Shown: in pieces, positions 25,162 to 34,213 of the stretch | How positions within the stretch are numbered: the stretch's first letter is position 1 | How the letters are laid out: each line of letters opens with the position of its first letter | NCBI RefSeq assembly: GCF_003097355.1 | Contig: NZ_PYUI01000025.1 | Location: forward strand, 1 to 64,000 | Length of the DNA: 64,000 bases | Direction: 5' to 3' | Source of the DNA: Arthrobacter sp. H-02-3 | GTDB taxonomy: Bacteria > Actinomycetota > Actinomycetes > Actinomycetales > Micrococcaceae | Notes under the pieces: generated by a model | What the model was told of the DNA's origin: nothing | What the model saw: only the letters and a program-made list of their open reading frames with translations | The model's database searches: none | Translations under genes and position numbers: made by a program

Positions 25162-26997
25162 TTACTGCTGGGCTGCCATGCGAGCCTTCAGGCCTTCCAG
25201 CTCGGTACGCAGGGCCTCGGGCAGGGAGTCGCCGAACTTGGCGTACCACTCTTCAATCGAGGCCAGCTCGGTGGCCCACTCCTGCGGGTCGACGCGGACG
25301 GCGTCTTCAACGTGGGCGTGGGTCAGGTCCAGGCCGGTAAGGTCCAGCGCGTGGCCGGCCGGCACGAACCCGATGGGCGTCTCGACGGCGTCGGCCTTGC
25401 CCTCGATGCGCTCGATGGCCCACTTGAGGACACGCGCGTTGTCGCCGAACCCGGGCCACGCGAAGTCACCGTCGGCCGTGCGGCGGAACCAGTTGACCAG
25501 GAAGATCTTGGGCAGCCGTGCCGGGTTGGCCTTGGACGAAACGCTGATCCAGTGCTTCAGGTAGTCGCCGGCGTCGTAGCCGATGAAGGGCAGCATGGCC
25601 ATGGGATCCCGGCGGAGCACGCCCACCTGGCCCGCGGCCGCGGCCGTGGTCTCGGAGGACAGGGTGGAGCCCATGAAGATGCCGTTGGTCCAGCTGCGGG
25701 CCTCGGTCACCAGGGGAACCGTGGTCTTGCGGCGGCCGCCGAAGAGGATGGCGGAAAGCTCCACGCCGTCGGGGCTGTAGTACTCCTCGGCCAGCATGTC
25801 GATCTGGGAGATCGGGGTGCAGAAGCGCGAGTTCGGGTGGGCCGCGGGCTTGTCCGAATCAGGCGTCCAGGAGTTGCCCTGCCAGTCGGTCAGGTGCGCC
25901 GGGACCTCGTCGGTCATACCTTCCCACCACACCCCGCCGTCGTCCGTGAGGGCCACGTTGGTGAAGATGCTGTGGCCCTTGGCGATGGCGCGCATGGCGT
26001 TCGGGTTGGTGCCCCAGCCGGTGCCGGGGGCGACGCCGAACAGGCCCGCCTCCGGGTTGGTGGCGCGCAGTTCGCCTTCCTTGCCGATCCGCATCCAGGT
26101 GATGTCGTCGCCGAGGGTCTCGACTTCCCAGCCCTCGATGGTCGGATCCAGCAGGGCGAGGTTGGTCTTGCCGCAGGCGGAGGGGAAGGCGGCGGAGACG
26201 TAGTAGTTCTTCTTTTCCGGCGAGGTCAGCTTGAGGATGAGCATGTGCTCGGCCAGCCAGCCTTCGTCACGGGCCATTACCGAGGCGATGCGCAGGGCGT
26301 AGCACTTCTTGCCGAGCAGGGCGTTGCCACCGTAGCCGGAGCCGAAGGACCAGATGGAGCGCTCCTCCGGGAAGTGCACGATCCACTTGTCCGGGTTGCA
26401 GGGCCATGCGACGTCGGCCTGCCCCGGGGCCAGCGGTGCGCCCAGGGAGTGCAGTGCGGGGACGAAGAACGCGTTCGTGGCGGTGATCTTGTCCAGGACC
26501 TCGGTGCCGATGGTCGCCATGATGCGCATGGAGGCGACAACGTAGGCGCTGTCCGTGATCTCCACGCCGAACTTGGGGTCCTCTGCGTCCAGGTGGCCCA
26601 TCACGAACGGGATGACGTACATGGTGCGGCCGCGCATGGAGCCGGCGAACAGGCCGCGCAGCTTCTCCTTCATCTCCGCCGGTGCCATCCAGTTGTTGGT
26701 GAACCCTGCATCGCGCTTGTTCTCGGAGCAGATGAAGGTCTGCTCTTCGACGCGTGCCACGTCGGCCGGGTCGGAGAAGGCCGCGAATGACTTGGGGAAC
26801 AGGTTCTCGTTCAGCCGGGTCAGGGTGCCCGCGGCAACGAGCTCATCGGTCAGCCGGGTGTTTTCCTCTTCCGAGCCGTCAACCCAGTAGATCCGGTCCG
26901 GCTGAGTCAGTTCAGCCACCTCTTCAACCCATGCCAGCAGACCGGCATGTGTGGTGGGTGCCTTTTCAAGCAACGGCAGTCGCGCCAGATCTCCCAT
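25162..26997 (-). CDS. pckG: Phosphoenolpyruvate carboxykinase (GTP)
   Basis: 611 aa, the usual length for GTP-type PEPCK. Kinase-1a loop with reactive Cys in FPSACGKTNLALLDP, kinase-2 GDDITWMRIG, the substrate region ENKRDAGFTNNWM, and GSGYGGNALLGKKCYALRI. Converts oxaloacetate + GTP to PEP + CO2, the gateway of gluconeogenesis and an anaplerotic node. The ATG at 26997 has GGAAGGGA upstream. A CRP/GlxR-type site lies about 150 bp upstream, fitting carbon-source control. Confidence 0.97.
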   Translation of the reverse strand: MGDLARLPLLEKAPTTHAGLLAWVEEVAELTQPDRIYWVDGSEEENTRLTDELVAAGTLTRLNENLFPKSFAAFSDPADVARVEEQTFICSENKRDAGFTNNWMAPAEMKEKLRGLFAGSMRGRTMYVIPFVMGHLDAEDPKFGVEITDSAYVVASMRIMATIGTEVLDKITATNAFFVPALHSLGAPLAPGQADVAWPCNPDKWIVHFPEERSIWSFGSGYGGNALLGKKCYALRIASVMARDEGWLAEHMLILKLTSPEKKNYYVSAAFPSACGKTNLALLDPTIEGWEVETLGDDITWMRIGKEGELRATNPEAGLFGVAPGTGWGTNPNAMRAIAKGHSIFTNVALTDDGGVWWEGMTDEVPAHLTDWQGNSWTPDSDKPAAHPNSRFCTPISQIDMLAEEYYSPDGVELSAILFGGRRKTTVPLVTEARSWTNGIFMGSTLSSETTAAAAGQVGVLRRDPMAMLPFIGYDAGDYLKHWISVSSKANPARLPKIFLVNWFRRTADGDFAWPGFGDNARVLKWAIERIEGKADAVETPIGFVPAGHALDLTGLDLTHAHVEDAVRVDPQEWATELASIEEWYAKFGDSLPEALRTELEGLKARMAAQQ

Positions 26998-27147
26998 TAC
27001 GGTTCCCTTCCTCGGGTTCAGTGGTGTGTCCTAAATGCTAGGGCTCGCCACGGTGCCGATTTTGGGCTCGGACATGGGATGACCAGGGCTGCGCGAATCA
27101 AAACCCGCGGAAATCCAAGGAATTTACCGGTGAACAGTAGCACTTTT

Positions 27148-27163
27148 TGTGACTAAGGTCACG
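27148..27163. promoter_or_regulatory. CRP/GlxR-type binding site upstream of pckG
   Basis: TGTGACTAAGGTCACG matches TGTGA-N6-TCACA at all but the last base and has the central TA-like step of actinobacterial GlxR/CRP sites. It lies between divergent pckG and tRNA-Arg. Directly adjacent at 27164-27175 is a perfect 12-bp palindrome TAGACCGGTCTA, possibly a second factor's site. Confidence 0.6.
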
Positions 27164-27274
27164 TAGACCGGTCTAGTTGCCCAAATTACACCCGTTTCGA
27201 TTTGTAACTGGGCCCGGGCTCGCGTAAAGTAATTCGAGGTTCGGGGAGCGAGAAGTTCTCCAAGAGCCGAGAAT

Positions 27275-27348
<74 letters not shown>

Positions 27349-27355
27349 CAGAAGA

Positions 27356-27396
27356 AGAAGATCCGCCCCGGTTCGCCGGGGCGGATCTTCTGTTTT
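27356..27396 (+). terminator. Rho-independent terminator of tRNA-Arg
   Basis: Perfect 16-bp stem AGAAGATCCGCCCCGG / CCGGGGCGGATCTTCT with TTCG tetraloop, followed by GTTTT. Confidence 0.95.
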
Positions 27397-27423
27397 AAGC
27401 CTCGGCCCGCAGTCCGCTAACCG

Positions 27424-27482
27424 TCGATTGCTCCGTAACTGCCCTTCTGACGGGTCAAAAGGGGCGGCTACGGAGCAATCGA
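27424..27482. repeat. REP-like palindromic element, copy 2
   Basis: TCGATTGCTCCGTA (27424-27437) and TACGGAGCAATCGA (27469-27482) flank a core (ACTGCCCTTCTGA...GGGTCAAAAGG) nearly identical to the element at 25033. The two copies bracket pckG and tRNA-Arg. Confidence 0.8.
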
Positions 27483-27525
27483 TGCGGGTCGACGCCGGTT
27501 GACGGCGAATCAGCTGGCCAGGCCG

Positions 27526-28269
27526 TCAGGCCGTTGTCTGGGCGATGATGCTGCGGATTCCATCGAAATGGCTGTTGAGCCGCTCGGCAGCGAGGACTTT
27601 GTCCGCTGAGGCAACAGCCTCGTAGATCTCCCTGTGCAGCGCGGCGGTTTCGTGGAGGTCCACCGCATACAGGCTGCCGACCTCAAGGTGGATCCGGCGG
27701 TAGACCTTCCAGAAAACATCCATGAGACTGATCAGGAGCTCGTTGTTCAGCGGTTCGAACAGCCGGCGGTGGAACTCCGCGTCGGCTTCGATGAAGGGCT
27801 CCCCGGCAGCGGCCGAGGCTTCCATGCGCTCCACCGATTCCTCCACTGTGGCCAGCTGTTCGGGCGTGATCTTGTCCATCGCGGCACCGACCAAGCCGGA
27901 TTCGAGCGCCTGCCGGACATCGACGAGCTGCATCGCCTCTTCGCCGTGGTGGCGCAGCGACAACCGCGCACGGAAAGTGAGGCCGTCGGTCAGTGCCTCG
28001 AAATTGCTCGGGGCCACGAACATGCCGAAGCCGTGCCGGATCTCAATGACTCCCACCGCCTGGAGCGCCTTCAGCGATTCCCGGAGCGTATTGCGGCCGA
28101 CGCCGAGAGCGGCGGTGAGCTCACTCTCCGTGGGCAGCGGGTCCCCGGCGACAAGATCGCGTTCGAGGATCAGCTCCAGGATGTCCGCCTGAAGCGCCCG
28201 GAGCCGGGCCTGCGCACTGAACCTCGCCATCGGTATGGTCTTGCCTGCTGTGATATTTCCTGCGGCCAT
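27526..28269 (-). CDS. GntR-family regulator, FadR/FCD subfamily
   Basis: 247 aa from the ATG at 28269, which has GGAGG nine bases upstream. N-terminal winged helix (LILERDLVAGDPLPTESELTAALGVGRNTLRESLKAL) and C-terminal all-helical FCD effector domain with metal-binding pattern residues (DAEFHRRLFEPLNNELL, TAALHREIYEAV). Such regulators sense small organic acids or sugar acids. No catabolic operon adjoins, so the target is not clear. The frame is open to 28326 but the shorter start is better supported. Confidence 0.9.
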   Translation of the reverse strand: MAAGNITAGKTIPMARFSAQARLRALQADILELILERDLVAGDPLPTESELTAALGVGRNTLRESLKALQAVGVIEIRHGFGMFVAPSNFEALTDGLTFRARLSLRHHGEEAMQLVDVRQALESGLVGAAMDKITPEQLATVEESVERMEASAAAGEPFIEADAEFHRRLFEPLNNELLISLMDVFWKVYRRIHLEVGSLYAVDLHETAALHREIYEAVASADKVLAAERLNSHFDGIRSIIAQTTA

Positions 28270-28433
28270 GGCCGCCTCCTCCCCCAAGTATGGTCCCAAC
28301 AGTATCGATGGTCCCCGGTCCTGCAAAGGGCTTTTCCCGGCACATTACGCCGGGCCCCGGCCGCGGCGGTGCACGAAGCGCCTGCCCCAGCACCCGCCCC
28401 GAGCGCGTCACGGCCCCGGCGTAGGCTGGTGCC

Positions 28434-29945
28434 ATGACGTTACGGCTCGAGCGGGAATTCGATGTCATTGTGATCGGCGCGGGCGCGGTCGGGGAAAATG
28501 TGGCGGACCGCGTGGTCCGCGGCGGCCTGACGGCGGTCCTGATCGAGGCTGAACTGGTGGGCGGCGAGTGTTCCTACTGGGCGTGCATGCCGTCTAAGGC
28601 GCTTCTGCGGCCGGGCACCGCGCTGCACGGCGCGCAGACCGTCCCCGGCGCCCTGGAGGCCGTCACCCGAACCCTCGATGTGGCCGCCGTCCTTAATCGC
28701 CGGGACTACTTCACCTCGAACTGGCAGGACGACGGCCAGGTCAAATGGGTGGAAGACACCGGGATAGATCTGATCCGCGGCCACGGCTGGATCACCGCCC
28801 CGCGGCAGGTGGAGGTGGCCGGGCTGGACGGCAACAGCTACGCGCTCACGGCCCGGCACGCTGTGGTGGTTGCGACGGGGTCCACGCCCAACCAGCCCCC
28901 GGTCGAGGGACTCCAGGACATCGAATACTGGACCACGAGGGAGGCGACGTCCGCCCGCGAAGTTCCCGAGCGGCTCGCCGTGCTCGGCGGCGGGGTGGCC
29001 GGCGTCGAACTGGCCCAGGCCTACGCCCGCCTTGGCGCGGCCGTGACGCTCGTTGCCCGCGGCGCCCTCCTGGGCGCCTTCCCGGAGCCGGCCGCCGAAC
29101 TGGTCGCTGCCGGACTGCGCGCCGACGGCGTCGACCTCCGCCTCCATACGGGTACACGCAGCGTCAGTGAGAACGACGACGGTTCCCTCACGCTCGTGCT
29201 CGACGGCGGGTCCGGGGGCGGTACCGGCGCCAGTGCAGGGGCAGCCGCGGGCGCGGGCGCGAGCCTCACGGCCGACAAACTGCTGGTCGCCACCGGCCGG
29301 CACCCTGCCCTCGAGGGGATCGGCCTGGACAGCGTCGGGATTTCCGCGCCGGAGGGCGGCCCGCTGCGGCTCACCACCGATTCCACCGGCCTAGTCCACC
29401 GCGCCGCAGAAAACGAGGTGTCCGGCAGCCCGTGGCTGTACGCGGCAGGCGACGCCGCCGGACGGGCCATGCTGACGCACCAGGGCAAATACGGCGCCCG
29501 GGCCACCGGAGACGCCATTGCCGCCCGTGCCAAGGGTGAGCTCACCGGCGAGCCGGCACCGTGGACCGGCTTTGCCCAGACGGCCTATGACCACGCGGTG
29601 CCCAACGTGGTGTTCACCGACCCGGAACTGGCGAACGTCGGCCGGACCAAGGCGCAGGCCGGGAAGGACGGCTTCCGGGCCTCCACCGTGGAGCTTCCCA
29701 TCCAGGTTTCCGGTTCCTCCCTGCACGCCGAAAACTACGAAGGGTGGGCGCAGCTGGTCATCGATGAAGACCGCAAGGTGCTGCTGGGCGCCACGTTCGC
29801 CGGCCCGGATGTTGCCGAACTCCTGCACGCGGCCACCATCGCGATCGTGGGGGAAGTGCCGCTGGACCGACTGTGGCATGCCGTGCCCTCCTATCCGACG
29901 ATCAGCGAGGTCTGGCTCCGCCTGCTGGAGGCCTACGGCCTCTGA
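28434..29945 (+). CDS. Pyridine nucleotide-disulfide oxidoreductase (dihydrolipoamide dehydrogenase-like)
   Basis: 503 aa. FAD motif FDVIVIGAGAVGENVADRV, the redox pair in GGECSYWACMPSKALLRP (C-x4-C, as in Lpd, mercuric and mycothione reductases), NAD motif LAVLGGGVAGVELAQAYARLG, and C-terminal dimerisation domain (VVFTDPELANVG, LHAATIAIVGEVPLDRLWHAVPSYPTISEVW). The His-x4-Glu active-site pair of true Lpd (HAHPT..E) is replaced here by HAVPSYPTISE, which keeps His and Glu. No 2-oxoacid dehydrogenase genes are nearby, so a general disulfide or quinone reductase role is as likely as Lpd. A Gly/Ala-rich insertion lies around residues 258-278. Confidence 0.88.
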   Translation: MTLRLEREFDVIVIGAGAVGENVADRVVRGGLTAVLIEAELVGGECSYWACMPSKALLRPGTALHGAQTVPGALEAVTRTLDVAAVLNRRDYFTSNWQDDGQVKWVEDTGIDLIRGHGWITAPRQVEVAGLDGNSYALTARHAVVVATGSTPNQPPVEGLQDIEYWTTREATSAREVPERLAVLGGGVAGVELAQAYARLGAAVTLVARGALLGAFPEPAAELVAAGLRADGVDLRLHTGTRSVSENDDGSLTLVLDGGSGGGTGASAGAAAGAGASLTADKLLVATGRHPALEGIGLDSVGISAPEGGPLRLTTDSTGLVHRAAENEVSGSPWLYAAGDAAGRAMLTHQGKYGARATGDAIAARAKGELTGEPAPWTGFAQTAYDHAVPNVVFTDPELANVGRTKAQAGKDGFRASTVELPIQVSGSSLHAENYEGWAQLVIDEDRKVLLGATFAGPDVAELLHAATIAIVGEVPLDRLWHAVPSYPTISEVWLRLLEAYGL

Positions 29946-29990
29946 ACCTGCCGGCGCGTCTCGTTCATCACATCACCGACTTCTTATTTG

Positions 29991-30006
29991 AACTGACTGG
30001 TCAGTT
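29991..30006. promoter_or_regulatory. TetR-type operator of the YhgE/Pip operon
   Basis: AACTGAC-TG-GTCAGTT is a perfect 7-bp inverted repeat 44 bp before the operon's first gene. TetR-family operators are commonly of this ACTGAC/GTCAGT type, and a TetR gene is third in this operon, so autoregulation is likely. Confidence 0.65.
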
Positions 30007-30049
30007 TAGTTAGCCTTGGAGCAGACACCGTTTCTGCGAAAGGCACGCT

Positions 30050-30733
30050 TTGCTCTGCGTACAACAACTCTCCGTGACCGGCCGGCGGGATGACCTGCTG
30101 CCGCCGACCTCGCTGGAGGCCGCGCGCGGTGAGCTCCTGCTCGTCGAGGGCCCCCGTCAGGACCAGAGGACGGCCCTCGCCCTGGCCTTGACCGGACGCA
30201 TGAGGCCCTCGTCGGGGAACATCGGCTGGGACGGCAGCGGCCGGATCAAGGCGCTCCGACAGGCCAGCAACGTGGTCGATTCCCCCGGCGTCAACGAGCC
30301 CGAGCAGCACCTGAGCGTCCGCGACCTCGTCACGGAGGACCTGTCCCTGATCCCGCGCCGCCACCGCGGTGCCCTGCGCAGCACCCCCTGGCTGAAGCTC
30401 AACAACTTCGAGGACATCGCCGGGCTCTGGACCGAGCAGCTGCCGGCCGGCCGGCGCGTCGAACTGCTCACGGCGCTCGCCCTCGCCGATCCGGACACGG
30501 GCCTGCTCGTGATGGACTCGCCCGACCGGCACAGCGGCGACGCCTCCGACTGGCTGCCGCGTCTGATGGAACTGGCGCACGACGCCGGGCGGCCGCTCGC
30601 CGTCGTCGCTACCGTCACCCGCATTCCGGACGGCTGGACCGGGCCCGCCGCCGTGATCGGCAACGCGGTCCCCGAGCCCGACGAAACCCGCCCCACTGAA
30701 ACCCTTCTACCCGAAACCGAGGACGCAAAGTGA
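30050..30733 (+). CDS. Degenerate ABC-transporter-like ATPase subunit
   Basis: 227 aa from TTG with GAAAGG upstream. The overall pattern is that of an ABC ATP-binding subunit (LCVQQLSVTGRRDDLLPPTSLEAARGELLLVEGP at the start, LLTALALADPDTGLLVMDSPD in the Walker B position), but the Walker A loop is lost (EGPRQDQRTAL in place of GxxGxGKST) and the LSGGQ signature is not recognisable (EQLPAGRRVELL). It probably cannot hydrolyse ATP normally. It overlaps the YhgE/Pip gene by 4 bp, so the products are made together. Function unknown. Confidence 0.75.
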   Translation: MLCVQQLSVTGRRDDLLPPTSLEAARGELLLVEGPRQDQRTALALALTGRMRPSSGNIGWDGSGRIKALRQASNVVDSPGVNEPEQHLSVRDLVTEDLSLIPRRHRGALRSTPWLKLNNFEDIAGLWTEQLPAGRRVELLTALALADPDTGLLVMDSPDRHSGDASDWLPRLMELAHDAGRPLAVVATVTRIPDGWTGPAAVIGNAVPEPDETRPTETLLPETEDAK

Positions 30734-32802
30734 CTGTGCTGCGGCTGGCCCGCTCCGAGCTCAAACGAATGACCGGCGGTCTGCTGCCCAAGCTGACCAT
30801 CCTGGCCCTGGCCCTGGTCCCGCTGCTCTACGGCGCCGTGTACCTTTACGCGAACTGGGATCCGTACGGCAAGCTGAACCAGATCGATGCGGCCCTGGTG
30901 GTCGAGGACTCCGGCGCCGCGTCCGCCCACGGCACCCGGCTCGAGGCCGGCCGGAAGGTGGCCGAGAGCCTTGTGGACGGCCACGTCTTCAACTGGAAGT
31001 CGGTCGCCAGCACCGAGGAAGCCGACCAGGGCGTCAGCGACGGCACCTACGCGTTCGCCCTGAAGATCCCGAAGGACTTTTCCGCTAACCTGGCCTCGCC
31101 CGGCAGCTTCGACGCCGCCAACCAGGCCATGCTCAATGTCACCACCAACGACGCCAACAACTACCTCCTGAGCACCATCGTGGACAAACTCACCACGGCC
31201 GTGCACACGACGGTCGCCAAGGAGGTGGGAGAGGAGACCGCCAACCAGCTCCTGACCGGGTTCGGCACCATCCACACGCAGATGCTCAAGGCCTCCGACG
31301 GCGCAGGCCAGCTGGCCGACGGCGTCGCCCGGCTCCACGACGGCACGGTGACCCTGCACCAGGGCACCGGCGAGCTCAAGAGCGGCGCCACCGAGCTCTA
31401 CAACGGCGAGGTCAAACTCCGGGACGGCGCCACGTCGCTGAGCGCCGGGGCGGCCCAGCTCAGCGGCGGCCTCACCCAGCTCAAAGACAAGACGGCAGCC
31501 CTGCCCGCCAACGCGCAGCAGCTGGCTGACGGCGCCGCCCAGGTGGCTGCCGGCAACGCCGCACTCAATACCGCGATGCAGGGCATCCCCGGCCAGCTCG
31601 CCGCCGCCAACCAGGCCGCGCAACAAGCCGCCGCGCAGGGCCAGCGGAGCCGGGTGGTGGCATCCACAGGCCACCTGGTCGCCGCCGGAGTCCTCACCCA
31701 GGCGCAGGCCGACGCGGTCGTGGCCGACGTCGACGCCACCCCCGCGCCGGCCGCGCCCTCGCCGGCTGCTGCCGCTTCCGCCGCGAAACTGCAGACTGCC
31801 GCCACCCAGGTCCAGAAACTCGCCGACGGTTCCGCCGCCGTCAGCGCCGGCGCCTCGCAGCTGGCCGGTGCGGCGCCCGCCCTCAGCGACGCCGTCACCA
31901 AGGCCTCCGCCGGGGCGGACCAGCTCGCCAGCGGTTCCGCCACCCTCGCCGCCGGCCAGCAGAATGCCGTGGACGGCGCCGGCAAGCTCGTGCAGGGAGC
32001 CCAGAAACTCGACGACGGCGCCGCCCAGCTGGAGACCGGCGCGGCCACTGCTTCCGACGGCGCGGGAACCCTCGCCGGGGAACTCGCCCAGGGCGCGGGC
32101 AAGGTTCCCAACCCGGACGACGCACAGAAGGACAGCCTCTCCAAGGTCATGGCCGACCCCGTCGCGGTCAGCAATGTCTCGCAGGCCAAGGCCGGGTCCT
32201 ACGGCGCCGGGCTGGCGCCGTTCTTCCTTACGCTGGCCCTGTGGATCGGCGTCTTCATGCTGGTCCAGGCCATGCGCCCGGTCACCCAGCGCGCGCTGGC
32301 CTCCAACGCGCCCGCCTGGAAGATCGCTGCGGGCGGCTGGCTTCCGTTCCTGGCGGTGTCCGCCGTCCAGGCAAGCCTGCTGACCCTCGTGGTGGACGTG
32401 GGGCTCGGATTGGACCCCGCCCATCCGGTACTGATGTGGTTCCTCATGCTGGCGGCCGCGATGGCGTTTAGCGCCATCATCCAGGGCGTCGTGGCGCTGC
32501 TGGGCTCGCCCGGCAAGCTCGTGGTGCTCATCCTGCTGGTGCTGCAGCTGGTGTCCTCCGGCGGCACGTTCCCTTGGCAGACCACGCCGGAGCCCTTGCA
32601 CGTCGTGCACCAGATCCTGCCCATGGGCTACGTCGTCAGCGGCATGCGGCACCTGATTTACGGAGCCGACCTCGCGATCATCCTGCCCACCATGCTCGGT
32701 CTGGTTGGCTACACTTTGCTGGGACTGGCCATGTCAACCGCGGCCGTCCGCAAGAACAAGTACTGGACCCTCAAGACGCTGAAACCGGAGATCGCCGTAT
32801 GA
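30730..32802 (+). CDS. YhgE/Pip-domain membrane protein
   Basis: 690 aa. One N-terminal membrane helix (LTILALALVPLLYGAVYLYANWDP, the Pip N-terminal signature), a long extracytoplasmic region with many repeated helical units of the type LADGAAQLxxGxxxL (residues ~180-455), then five or so C-terminal membrane helices (FFLTLALWIGVFMLVQAM onwards) ending in an ABC-2-like membrane domain. Homologues include the Lactococcus phage-infection protein and the ESAT-6 secretion component EsaA-like group; many are predicted exporters. GTG start overlaps the upstream stop, and its own stop overlaps the tetR start. Confidence 0.92.
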   Translation: MTVLRLARSELKRMTGGLLPKLTILALALVPLLYGAVYLYANWDPYGKLNQIDAALVVEDSGAASAHGTRLEAGRKVAESLVDGHVFNWKSVASTEEADQGVSDGTYAFALKIPKDFSANLASPGSFDAANQAMLNVTTNDANNYLLSTIVDKLTTAVHTTVAKEVGEETANQLLTGFGTIHTQMLKASDGAGQLADGVARLHDGTVTLHQGTGELKSGATELYNGEVKLRDGATSLSAGAAQLSGGLTQLKDKTAALPANAQQLADGAAQVAAGNAALNTAMQGIPGQLAAANQAAQQAAAQGQRSRVVASTGHLVAAGVLTQAQADAVVADVDATPAPAAPSPAAAASAAKLQTAATQVQKLADGSAAVSAGASQLAGAAPALSDAVTKASAGADQLASGSATLAAGQQNAVDGAGKLVQGAQKLDDGAAQLETGAATASDGAGTLAGELAQGAGKVPNPDDAQKDSLSKVMADPVAVSNVSQAKAGSYGAGLAPFFLTLALWIGVFMLVQAMRPVTQRALASNAPAWKIAAGGWLPFLAVSAVQASLLTLVVDVGLGLDPAHPVLMWFLMLAAAMAFSAIIQGVVALLGSPGKLVVLILLVLQLVSSGGTFPWQTTPEPLHVVHQILPMGYVVSGMRHLIYGADLAIILPTMLGLVGYTLLGLAMSTAAVRKNKYWTLKTLKPEIAV

Positions 32803-33461
32803 CCAACAGCCCACGCGGCGGCAGCACGGCGGGCCCCGGGGATCCGGAGAAGAAGCTCCGTCCCGGCCGCACCAACGCCACAAAGCAGAAGCTGTTCGAA
32901 GCGTCCATGGAACTGATCGGCGAACGGGGTGCGGCGGGCGTGACCGTCGACGAGATCGCAACGGCCGCCGGGGTGTCCAAGGGCACGGTGTATTATAACT
33001 TCGGCAGCAAATCGGACCTTATTGCCCAGCTGCTGCGCCACGGTGTGGACATCCTCATGGCGCGGCTCCTGAGCGTCCGGGACGACTCCGCCGATCCCCT
33101 CGCCGCCATGGAGGAGATGATCGGCCAGGCCATGGACTTCATGGCCGAGTACCCGTCCTTCGCCCGGCTCTGGGTCAGCGAGAACTGGCGGACCCCCAGC
33201 GAATGGCAGGACACCTTCGCCGAGCTCCGCGGACGCCTGCTCGCGGTGATCGGCTCTGCCATCGACGGAGTCGCCGCCGTCTATCCCGTGGACCCCCGAG
33301 TGTCCCGGGGAAGCCTCGAAACGGCCATCTTTGGCGCCTGTTTCGTGGTGGGACTGGACCGCCACGCCTACAACCCGGAGCGGACCCGCGAGCAGAGCGT
33401 GGCCGCAATTATGGCCTCCATGCGCGGCTACGTCGTGAAGCAGCCGCCCGCTCAGGCATGA
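32799..33461 (+). CDS. TetR/AcrR family transcriptional regulator
   Basis: 220 aa. N-terminal HTH (KQKLFEASMELIGERGAAGVTVDEIATAAGVSKGTVYYNFGSKSDLIAQLL) with a helical ligand-binding C-terminal domain. ATG overlaps the YhgE/Pip stop (ATGA). It presumably represses this operon through the palindrome at 29991 and responds to a compound handled by the membrane protein. Confidence 0.93.
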   Translation: MTNSPRGGSTAGPGDPEKKLRPGRTNATKQKLFEASMELIGERGAAGVTVDEIATAAGVSKGTVYYNFGSKSDLIAQLLRHGVDILMARLLSVRDDSADPLAAMEEMIGQAMDFMAEYPSFARLWVSENWRTPSEWQDTFAELRGRLLAVIGSAIDGVAAVYPVDPRVSRGSLETAIFGACFVVGLDRHAYNPERTREQSVAAIMASMRGYVVKQPPAQA

Positions 33462-34138
33462 TTATTCACATGCGTCACATGGGTATCAGCGGGAAGATCG
33501 CCATCGGAGCGTTTCTCGCCGCCGGGGCCCTCCTGGTCCTGACCGGGATCACCCTGAACGAGACCGTGTTCGTGTGGTTCCTCGGTGCGTCTGCGGCGGC
33601 CTATGTGGCCTGCGTGGCCGAGGTCGTGATCCGGCGCCGGCACAAAACCCTCGTGGCGAGCGGGGCCGGCAGCATCCTCTTCATCGCGTTCGGAATCGCT
33701 TTCCTGCGCCAGTGGGGCCTCGCCTTCAACCCGGACCCCAATGCCCTGTCCACACGCGTCGATTCCGCGCACCCGGATTTGTATTTCTATCTGGCCGGCG
33801 CCGCCGGAGCCGTCACCTTGCTGCTGTTGTTCGCCGGCACCGCCCTGCCCGGCAGGAACCGCGGCCGGCGCGCCCCCGGCCAGCCCCCACGGCGCCGTCC
33901 GGCGCCGGTTTCACGGGGCGCGGGGGCCAGGACCGCAAGCCCGCGGCCGGCGGCGTCGCGCACGACGGCGCGGGGAACCACCGCACGTCCGGCGGCTGCG
34001 CGGCCGGCCGCCAAGTCTGCGGCAAAGGCACCCGCGAGGGTCCCCTCCGTCAAATCACCGGTCCGGTCACCCGCAGCAAAAACACCCGCCAAGCCACCCA
34101 GTGCGAAAACGCCCGCCCGGAATTCCGCCCGCCGATAA
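33458..34138 (+). CDS. Small membrane protein with histone-H1-like basic tail
   Basis: 226 aa. Three or four hydrophobic segments in the first ~125 residues (ISGKIAIGAFLAAGALLVL, VFVWFLGASAAAYVACVAEV, GAGSILFIAFGIAFL, YLAGAAGAVTLLLLFAGTAL) are followed by ~95 residues of Arg/Lys/Ala/Pro/Thr-rich sequence with repeated (A/S)AKTPAK-like units, resembling histone H1/HU tails. The start overlaps the TetR stop (ATGA), though ATG at 33470 or 33479 could be used. I do not know a named family. The tail would be cytoplasmic if helix number places it inside, and could bind nucleic acid or acidic lipids. Confidence 0.72.
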   Translation: MIIHMRHMGISGKIAIGAFLAAGALLVLTGITLNETVFVWFLGASAAAYVACVAEVVIRRRHKTLVASGAGSILFIAFGIAFLRQWGLAFNPDPNALSTRVDSAHPDLYFYLAGAAGAVTLLLLFAGTALPGRNRGRRAPGQPPRRRPAPVSRGAGARTASPRPAASRTTARGTTARPAAARPAAKSAAKAPARVPSVKSPVRSPAAKTPAKPPSAKTPARNSARR

Positions 34139-34213
34139 TCACGCCGCCGCGGCCAGCGCAGGATTCCGGCCTTGGAATTCCGGGCGCGGGAATTTGGGTT
34201 CCTGATTCCGGGC

